From NCBI GenBank assembly GCA_963811365.1, contig CAWEQW010000008.1:868001-932000 (forward strand): a DNA stretch of 64,000 bases, written 5' to 3'. Below, one piece after another: positions 58,786-64,000 of this stretch. This DNA is from CAWEQW01 sp963811365. GTDB taxonomy: Bacteria; Actinomycetota; Actinomycetes; Propionibacteriales; Nocardioidaceae. The notes under the pieces were generated by a model. It was not told the DNA's origin. It did no database searches and was given only the letters and a program-made list of their open reading frames with translations. Each line of letters begins with the position of its first letter. The first letter of the stretch is position 1. The translations under genes and the position numbers were made by a program.

Positions 58786-60102
58786 TCAGCCCTTCACGTA
58801 CGGCTGGCCGTCGGCGGCCGGCGCCCGGACCCGCCCGACGAGGCCGGCGACCGCGAAGATCGTGGCGAGGTAGGGCAGCATCGCGAGGAAGTTGGACGGG
58901 ATCGTGACCGGGGTCTGGGTGAACGAGAGCACGGTGGCGAGCGCGTCGGTGAAGCCGAACAGCAGAGCGGCGCCGATCGCGCCTCGCGGGCTCCAGCCGC
59001 CGAAGATCACCGCGGCCAGCGCGATGAAGCCCTTGCCCGAGGAGATGTTCTTGCTGAATGCGCCGACCGCGCCGATCGTCAGGTAGGCGCCCGCCAGGCC
59101 GGCGACCGCGCCGCCGAGCATCACGTTGCGGTAGCGGATCCGGTTGACCCGCACGCCCACCGTGTCTGCGGCCTTGGGATGCTCGCCGACCGCACGCGTG
59201 CGCAGCCCCCAGCGGGTGCGGAAGAGCGCGACGTCGACGACGACGATGATCACGTAGGTCAGGTACACGATCAGGTTCACGTCGAAGAGCAGCGGGCCGA
59301 CCACCGGGATGTCGGAGAGCACCGGGATCGCGATCGGCGTGAAGATCGCGGGGTTGTTCAGCGCGTCGGCGTTCGGCTGCATCACCGCGTCGTAGATGAA
59401 GCCGGTCAGCCCCAGGGCGAAGACGTTGAGCACGACGCCGAGGACCACCTGGTTGACCAGGTAGCGGATCGCGAAGACCGCGAGCATCAGACCCATGGCC
59501 CCGCCGGCGATCATCGCCGCCACGAGGCCGAAGCCGAGGTTCGCCGCGACGCTCCCGACCAGCGCACCGGCCCAGGCGCCGGCGAGCATCTGGCCCTCGA
59601 TCGCCACGTTGATCACGCCGGACCGCTCGCACAGCACGCCGGCCATCGCGCCGAGGATGAGCGGGACCGCGCCGAACAGGGTGTTCTGCAGCAGACCGAG
59701 CAGGTCGAAGGAGTTCTCCGGCGTGCCGGTCACCGCCCAGCACAGGAAGGTCACCACGAAGCACAGCAGCGCGGCGACCAGGACCCAGGTCAGTGCCCGG
59801 CGCCGGAACCCGTGGAAGATCTGCCAGAGGCCGAGCACCATCACGACGGCGCCGAGCACCACGCCGGTGAGCCGTGCGGGCAGCACGACGTCGGGCAGCG
59901 CGATCCTCGCATCGGTCGGCGCGATCTGGAAGTGCGCCTGGTAGCCGGCGTGTGCCGAGAGGCCGAGGACCACCGCGCACAGCAGGCCGACGAGCACCAG
60001 CACGATGCCGGTGACGATCCGCCGCGCGATCGACATGGGCGGCTCGACGACATCATGGACGACGACCGTCTCCGGCTCGGGTGCTGCCTGCGTGGCGGTC
60101 AT
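58786..60102 (-). CDS. Nucleoside ABC transporter permease (BmpC/YufQ-like)
   Basis: A 438-residue inner-membrane permease of the RbsC-like family. After a polar N-terminus and a hydrophobic hairpin (about 30-110), it has LLGLLQNTLFGAVPLILGAMAGVLCERSGVINVAIEGQMLAGAWAGALVGS, the characteristic stretch of nucleoside permeases. Further segments include VVLGVVLNVFALGLTGFI, RAVGEHPKAADTVGV (contact loop with the ATPase), and GKGFIALAAVIFGGWSPRGAIGAALLFG. The ATG at 60102 overlaps the stop of the preceding permease (ATGA). It forms the heteromeric channel with the permease at 60099-61337. Confidence 0.93.
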   Translation of the reverse strand: MTATQAAPEPETVVVHDVVEPPMSIARRIVTGIVLVLVGLLCAVVLGLSAHAGYQAHFQIAPTDARIALPDVVLPARLTGVVLGAVVMVLGLWQIFHGFRRRALTWVLVAALLCFVVTFLCWAVTGTPENSFDLLGLLQNTLFGAVPLILGAMAGVLCERSGVINVAIEGQMLAGAWAGALVGSVAANLGFGLVAAMIAGGAMGLMLAVFAIRYLVNQVVLGVVLNVFALGLTGFIYDAVMQPNADALNNPAIFTPIAIPVLSDIPVVGPLLFDVNLIVYLTYVIIVVVDVALFRTRWGLRTRAVGEHPKAADTVGVRVNRIRYRNVMLGGAVAGLAGAYLTIGAVGAFSKNISSGKGFIALAAVIFGGWSPRGAIGAALLFGFTDALATVLSFTQTPVTIPSNFLAMLPYLATIFAVAGLVGRVRAPAADGQPYVKG

Positions 60103-61337
60103 CCGTTCCACCCCTTCGCGAGCTCCTGGCCGACGCCGGCGCCGGTGGTGCGGATCCGGAAGATGGCCCGGATCAGCGCCGGGGCCGCGATGAACAGCAC
60201 GATGAGCGACTGGACGACCAGCACGAGGTCGATCGGCGTGCCGGTGCTCGACTGCATCTGCACGCCGCCGGCCCGCAGCGCACCGAACAGCAGGCCGGCG
60301 AGCACCGTCCCGCCGGCCGTGCCGCGGCCGAGCAGCGCGACCGTGATCGCGTCGAACCCGATGCCCGCGTCGATGTCCTGGGTGATCGCGCTGTTCGTGC
60401 CGAGGATCTGGGCGACGCCCGCGAGCCCCGACAGCGCGCCGGCGAGCAGCATCACCGTGATGTAGCTGCGCTCCACGCTCATGCCCGCGGTGCGCGCGGC
60501 GAACTGGTTGGCGCCGACCGCGCGGAGCCGGAAGCCGAGGGTGCTGCGGGTCATCAGCCACCACATGCCGTACGCCGCGAGCAGCGCGATGATCAGACCG
60601 CCGTGCAGCCGGACGCCGCTGCCGAGCAGGTGCGGGAGCCGGGCGCTCGGCTCGACGACCCTGGAGATCGCCTGGCCGTACGGCGGCCGCTGGAAGCCCT
60701 TGACGGACAGCAGGAACGCGAGGAGGTACAGCGCGATGTAGTTCAGCATGATCGTCGTGATCACCTCGTGGGCGCCGGTGCGCGCCTTGAGCAGGCCGGC
60801 GATCCCGCCCCACAGTGCCCCGCCGATGATGCCCGCGACCACCGCGACGACGACGTGCAGGCCGGGCGGAAGGTGCCAGGCGAAGCCCACGTAGCCGGCG
60901 AAGATCGCGCCCAGGATGATCTGACCCTGGCCGCCGATGTTGAACAGGCCGGCCCGGAACGCGAGCGCGACGGACAGGCCGCCGAGGATGAGCGGGCTGG
61001 CGTTGACGAGCGTCTCCGACAGGGGTCCGAAGATCCCCGACATGGTGCCCTTGGCCGCGGTCGTCGGGTTGAAGATCGCGCCCTGGAAGAGCGCGGCGTA
61101 GGCGTGGCCGATGGCGTGCGCCGCCGCGGTGACGGTGTCCCAGGGGTAGGAGAAGAAGTACTTCGCCGCGTCCTGGGTCTCCGGGTCGGCGATCGCGATG
61201 AGCACGGCACCGATCACGAGCGCGACCAGCACCGACAGCAGCGTGACGACCACCGTGCCGCCGCGCTTGACGGTCCACCCGCGCTCCCGCCTCGGGGCCG
61301 CGGCGGGGGCTGGTGGCTCGTCGGTCGTCTGCGTCAT
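60099..61337 (-). CDS. Nucleoside ABC transporter permease (BmpB/YufP-like)
   Basis: A 412-residue permease with about ten hydrophobic segments. PLSETLVNASPLILGGLSVALAFRAGLFNIGGQGQIILGAIFAGYVG is the family signature, RAVGANQFAARTAGMSVE the ATPase-contact loop, and GFDAITVALLGRGTAGGTVLAGLLFGALRAGG the conserved end. The N-terminal extension is polar and basic. Both ends overlap neighbours by four bases (ATGA to the ATPase gene upstream and to the next permease downstream), so the three are tightly coupled. Confidence 0.93.
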   Translation of the reverse strand: MTQTTDEPPAPAAAPRRERGWTVKRGGTVVVTLLSVLVALVIGAVLIAIADPETQDAAKYFFSYPWDTVTAAAHAIGHAYAALFQGAIFNPTTAAKGTMSGIFGPLSETLVNASPLILGGLSVALAFRAGLFNIGGQGQIILGAIFAGYVGFAWHLPPGLHVVVAVVAGIIGGALWGGIAGLLKARTGAHEVITTIMLNYIALYLLAFLLSVKGFQRPPYGQAISRVVEPSARLPHLLGSGVRLHGGLIIALLAAYGMWWLMTRSTLGFRLRAVGANQFAARTAGMSVERSYITVMLLAGALSGLAGVAQILGTNSAITQDIDAGIGFDAITVALLGRGTAGGTVLAGLLFGALRAGGVQMQSSTGTPIDLVLVVQSLIVLFIAAPALIRAIFRIRTTGAGVGQELAKGWNG

Positions 61338-62860
61338 GGTGCCTCCTGCGTGGACGGGGCCGGGGCGGCCGTGCCGGCCATCAGCAGGCCGATCTGCTCG
61401 GCCGAGGTGCCCGCCGGCACCTCGCCGATGATCGTGCCGCGGTACATCACCGCGATCCGGTCGGCGAGGCCGAGCACCTCGTCGAGCTCGGTGGAGACCA
61501 GGATGACCGCGGCTCCGCCGTCCCGCTCGGCCACGATCCGCTGGTGCACGAACTCCATCGACCCCACGTCGAGACCGCGGGTCGGCTGGGCCACGACGAG
61601 CAGCTTCAGCGGCCGGGACAGCTCGCGGGCGAGCACGACCTTCTGCTGGTTGCCGCCGGACAGCGTCGAGGCCGTCGCGTGGATCGAGGTGGTGCGCACG
61701 TCGTACTCGGAGACCCGGGTCTCCGCGTTGCTGCTGATCCTCGCGAGGTCGAGCGAGGCGCCCCTGCTGAACGGCTGCCGGTCGTAGAGGTCGAGGACGA
61801 GGTTCTCGGCCACCGTGAAGCTGCTGACCAGACCGTCGTGCACCCGGTCCTCGGGGACGTAGCCGACGCCCATCGCGAGGATGTCGTCGATCTCGGCGTG
61901 GGTGACGTCGCTGCCACCGAGCCGGATCCGGCCGGCGTCCACCGGGCGCAGCCCGATCAGCGCCTCGGTCAGCTCGGTCTGGCCGTTGCCCTGCACGCCC
62001 GCGAGCGCGTAGATCTCGCCCGCGCGCACCGAGAAGCTCACCTCGTCGACGAGCACCTGACCCTTGTCGTCGACGATCCGCAGGTCCTCGACCTCGAGCG
62101 TCTCGGCGCCCGGCTCCGCCTCGTCCTTCTCGACGGTCAGCTGCACCGGGCGGCCGACCATCATCGAGGCGAGCTCGGCGGCGGACGAGGTCGGCGTCGC
62201 CTCGCCGATCACCGTGCCGCGCCGGATGACGGTGATCCGGTCGGCGACCTCGCGGACCTCGCGGAGCTTGTGGGTGATGAACACGATCGAGGTGCCCGCG
62301 TCGCGAAGCGACCGCATGACCTCCATCAGGTCGTCGGTCTCCTGCGGGGTGAGCACCGCCGTCGGCTCGTCGAGGATGAGCACCTTCGCGTCGCGGATCA
62401 GCGCCTTGACGATCTCGACCCGCTGCTGCACCCCGACCGGGAGGTCCTGGATCACCGCGTCCACCGGGACGTCGAGGCCGTAGCGGCGCGACACCTCGCG
62501 CACCTCGTTGCGGGCGGTGCGGCGGTCCAGCAGCCCGAACAGCCTGGTGCGCTCGTGGCCGAGCTCGACGTTCTCGGCGACGGTGAACACCGGGACCAGC
62601 ATGAAGTGCTGGTGGACCATGCCGATGCCGGCGGCCATCGCGTCGCCCGGCCCGGCGAAGGTGACCGGCCTCCCGTCCACCAGGATCTGCCCCTCGTCAG
62701 GCTGGTAGAGGCCGTAGAGCACGTTCATCAGGGTGCTCTTGCCGGCGCCGTTCTCACCGAGCAGCGCATGGATCTCCCCCGGCTCGACGACCAGGTCGAT
62801 CGCGTCGTTGGCAGTCAGCTCGCCGAAGCGCTTGGTGATGCCGCGAAGTTCGAGTTTCAG
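61334..62860 (-). CDS. Nucleoside/sugar ABC transporter ATPase with two nucleotide-binding domains; probable CTG start
   Basis: About 508 residues, two fused ATPase domains like RbsA/BmpC-associated YufO. Domain 1: Walker A LLGENGAGKST (about 33-43), signature LPVGVQQRVEI, Walker B VLILDEPTAVLTPQ. Domain 2 has a degenerate Walker A (GVQGNGQTELTEAL), an intact signature LSGGNQQKVVLAREL and Walker B LLVVAQPTRGLDVGS. The frame contains no ATG, GTG or TTG ahead of Walker A. An upstream TGA is in frame, and the only start with a ribosome-binding site (GGAGG, five bases away) is CTG at 62860 (L-K-L-E-L-R-G-I-T-K-R-F). It would power the two permeases at 58786-61337. Confidence 0.9.
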   Translation of the reverse strand: MKLELRGITKRFGELTANDAIDLVVEPGEIHALLGENGAGKSTLMNVLYGLYQPDEGQILVDGRPVTFAGPGDAMAAGIGMVHQHFMLVPVFTVAENVELGHERTRLFGLLDRRTARNEVREVSRRYGLDVPVDAVIQDLPVGVQQRVEIVKALIRDAKVLILDEPTAVLTPQETDDLMEVMRSLRDAGTSIVFITHKLREVREVADRITVIRRGTVIGEATPTSSAAELASMMVGRPVQLTVEKDEAEPGAETLEVEDLRIVDDKGQVLVDEVSFSVRAGEIYALAGVQGNGQTELTEALIGLRPVDAGRIRLGGSDVTHAEIDDILAMGVGYVPEDRVHDGLVSSFTVAENLVLDLYDRQPFSRGASLDLARISSNAETRVSEYDVRTTSIHATASTLSGGNQQKVVLARELSRPLKLLVVAQPTRGLDVGSMEFVHQRIVAERDGGAAVILVSTELDEVLGLADRIAVMYRGTIIGEVPAGTSAEQIGLLMAGTAAPAPSTQEAP

Positions 62861-62883
62861 GGCTTCCTCCGGAGGTCGGACTC

Positions 62884-62889
62884 AGGGTA
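62884..62889 (-). promoter_or_regulatory. Possible -10 hexamer TACCCT for the ATPase-permease-cdd-deoA transcript
   Basis: TACCCT on the minus strand lies 23 bases before the proposed CTG start and just downstream of the terminator hairpin that follows the lipoprotein gene. It would let the rest of the operon be transcribed independently. Confidence 0.4.
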
Positions 62890-62910
62890 GACCCGCCTGC
62901 CGCGGACAGA

Positions 62911-62946
62911 CCGCAGGGAGCGCCGGTCGCCCGGCGCTCCCTGCGG
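62911..62946 (-). terminator. Strong hairpin, 16-bp perfect stem, between lipoprotein and ATPase genes
   Basis: CCGCAGGGAGCGCCGG (62911-62926) pairs perfectly with the bases 62931-62946 around the loop TCGC. It is placed 72 bases after the lipoprotein stop and before the ATPase gene on the same strand. No T run follows, so it may be an L-shaped actinobacterial terminator or an mRNA-stabilising processing signal that keeps binding-protein mRNA in excess. Confidence 0.75.
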
Positions 62947-62980
62947 GTCGCACCCGTTCCGTCGGGTCAGCGCGCTGCTG

Positions 62981-63024
62981 GGCTCACTGCTGGCTCACTG
63001 TCGGGCTCACTGTCGGGCTCACTG
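62981..63024. repeat. Four tandem GGCTCACTG units giving three in-frame stop codons
   Basis: GGCTCACTG begins at 62981, 62992, 63004 and 63016. The last three are 12 bases apart, so on the minus strand they give TGA three times in the same frame (63021-63019, 63009-63007, 62997-62995) as the stop of the lipoprotein gene and two backups. Confidence 0.85.
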
Positions 63025-64000
63025 CTGGGGCTGGCTCGGAGAGGTGATCTTTATCTTGCCGGAGATGATGTCGGACTTGATCTGCGACAGCTCGTTCTTG
63101 ACGTCGGCCGGGATCTTGGAGTCGAAGTCGTGGTACGGCGCGAGGCCGGTGCCGTCGTTCGCCAGGGTGCCGATGTAGTTGCCGGTCGGGAAGCTGCCGC
63201 CGGCCGACTCGGTGGTGTACTTCTTCACCGAGTCGGTGATGTTCTTGGTCACGCTGGTGAGGAAGTACTGGCAGTACTGCGAGGCGCTGACACAGCCGTC
63301 GGTGTCGACCCAGATCACGCTGACCTTGCCGCCCGAGGCCTGCGCCGCGGCGCCCGCGCCGAGGCCGGTGCCGCCGGCGACCGGGAAGATCACGTCGGCG
63401 CCCTGCTGGATGAATGCCTGCGAGATCGACCGGCCCTTGTTCTGGTCGGTGAACGACTGGGCGAACGTGCCGCCCTTCTGGTTCTTCTCGTTCCAGCCGA
63501 GGACCTGGACGTTCTTGCCCTTCTGCTGGTTGTAGTACTGCACGCCCTCCCAGAAGCCGTCCATGTAGATGGTCACCGGCGGGATGTTCAGGCCGCCGAA
63601 CGTGGCCACCTTGCCGGTCTTGGACATCGCCGCCGCCAGGTAGCCGCCGAGGAACGCGCCCTGGGCGGTGTTGTACTGCAGACCGTAGACGTTGCTGCCG
63701 GAGGACGGCGCGTCCACCTCGGCGAACTGCGAGCTCGGGTTCTTCGCCGCGACCGACTTCACCGCGTCGGCCATCAGGCCGCCGACCGCGACGATCGCGG
63801 CGCAGCCCTTGTTGACCTCGGCGTTGAGGTTCGGCGTGTAGTCGTTCTGGGAGTTCGACGACACGTAGGAGATCTTGATGTTCGGGTTCGCCTGCGCGGC
63901 GGCCTGGAAGCCGGCGTACGACGACTGGTTGAAGGAGCGGTCGTCGACGCCACCGGTGTCGAGGACCATGCAGGCCTTGAACTCCTTGCCGGCGGACGTG
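63019..64000 (-). CDS. BMP-family nucleoside-binding lipoprotein (BmpA-like), N-terminus outside the window
   Basis: 327 codons are visible; the signal peptide and lipobox lie beyond base 64000. The visible part opens KACMVLDTGGVDDRSFNQSSYAGFQAA, the BMP/PnrA signature with the D-D-R-S-F-N nucleoside contact. It continues AAIVAVGGLMADAVKSVA, FAEVDAPSSG, YNTAQGAFLGGYLAAAMSKTGKVATFGGLNIPPVTIYMDGFWEGVQYYN, VIFPVAGGTGLGAGAAAQ and VIWVDTDGCVSASQYCQYFLTSVTKNI. The family binds purine or pyrimidine nucleosides outside the membrane for the ABC importer encoded directly downstream. Three tandem stops and a hairpin follow the gene. Confidence 0.94.
   Translation of the reverse strand, partial: TSAGKEFKACMVLDTGGVDDRSFNQSSYAGFQAAAQANPNIKISYVSSNSQNDYTPNLNAEVNKGCAAIVAVGGLMADAVKSVAAKNPSSQFAEVDAPSSGSNVYGLQYNTAQGAFLGGYLAAAMSKTGKVATFGGLNIPPVTIYMDGFWEGVQYYNQQKGKNVQVLGWNEKNQKGGTFAQSFTDQNKGRSISQAFIQQGADVIFPVAGGTGLGAGAAAQASGGKVSVIWVDTDGCVSASQYCQYFLTSVTKNITDSVKKYTTESAGGSFPTGNYIGTLANDGTGLAPYHDFDSKIPADVKNELSQIKSDIISGKIKITSPSQPQQ

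Overview
The window comes from a high-GC actinobacterium, most probably of the Nocardioidaceae (Nocardioides-like). This is inferred from the very high G+C with strong G/C third-position bias, frequent GTG starts, a DUF222-HNH protein, a DUF1918 protein, a biotin-dependent acyl-CoA carboxylase set (AccA/AccD/AccE), a mycothiol-ligase-like protein, and a gene order that follows the fadE25-purE-purK-birA-accD5-accE5-maf-accA3 and lpdA-deoD-pmmB-add-deoA-cdd blocks of Mycobacterium tuberculosis as I remember them. I saw no rRNA, tRNA, CRISPR array, phage or insertion sequence.

Region 1 (1-9.7 kb) is mixed: the end of an LCP cell-wall ligase, a DUF222-HNH protein, a YbdK-type carboxylate-amine ligase, Hsp20, DUF1918, an MshC/CysRS-like ligase, a secreted protein, a LURP-one-related protein and several small hypothetical proteins. 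Region 2 (9.7-30.5 kb) is central metabolism: acyl-CoA dehydrogenase, CoA-binding protein, purE, purK, a winged-helix regulator, an adenylate cyclase, birA, an MFS pump with its TetR repressor, accD-accE, a GT87-like mannosyltransferase, DUF885, maf, GtrA, a second acyl-CoA dehydrogenase with a MerR regulator, accA, a GT4 and a sulfotransferase-like protein. Between about 10.95 and 13.9 kb five conserved genes are cut by roughly fifteen short indels while the genes on either side are intact. A poor-quality stretch of sequence is the simplest explanation.

Region 3 (30.5-46 kb) holds pyruvate carboxylase, a mannitol-dehydrogenase-family oxidoreductase, a SpoIID/LytB protein, LpdA, gamma-glutamylcyclotransferase, purine nucleoside phosphorylase, a uronate-dehydrogenase-like protein, a phosphomannomutase-family enzyme, deoC, and a tandem of an intact and a half-length aldehyde dehydrogenase. 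Region 4 (46-54.5 kb) is a compact carbohydrate-use operon on the minus strand: LacI, a sugar-binding lipoprotein, two permeases, a secreted 675-residue protein, a GH130 phosphorylase and an AGE-family epimerase. It has no ATPase of its own. Region 5 (54.6-64 kb) is nucleoside salvage: adenosine deaminase, then (on the minus strand) a BMP-type nucleoside ABC transporter (lipoprotein, ATPase, two permeases), cytidine deaminase and thymidine phosphorylase. With PNP, the sugar-phosphate mutase, DeoC and the aldehyde dehydrogenase this gives a near-complete route from extracellular nucleosides to acetate and central carbon.

A recurring regulatory feature is a TANNNT hexamer lying 6-8 bases before the start codon of 14 genes, as expected for leaderless transcription. 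It also settles some start codons (for example deoC). Clear palindromic operators sit beside the TetR, MerR and LacI genes. Other points of note are a probable CTG start on the nucleoside ABC ATPase, and three in-frame tandem stop codons followed by a perfect 16-bp hairpin after the BMP lipoprotein gene.
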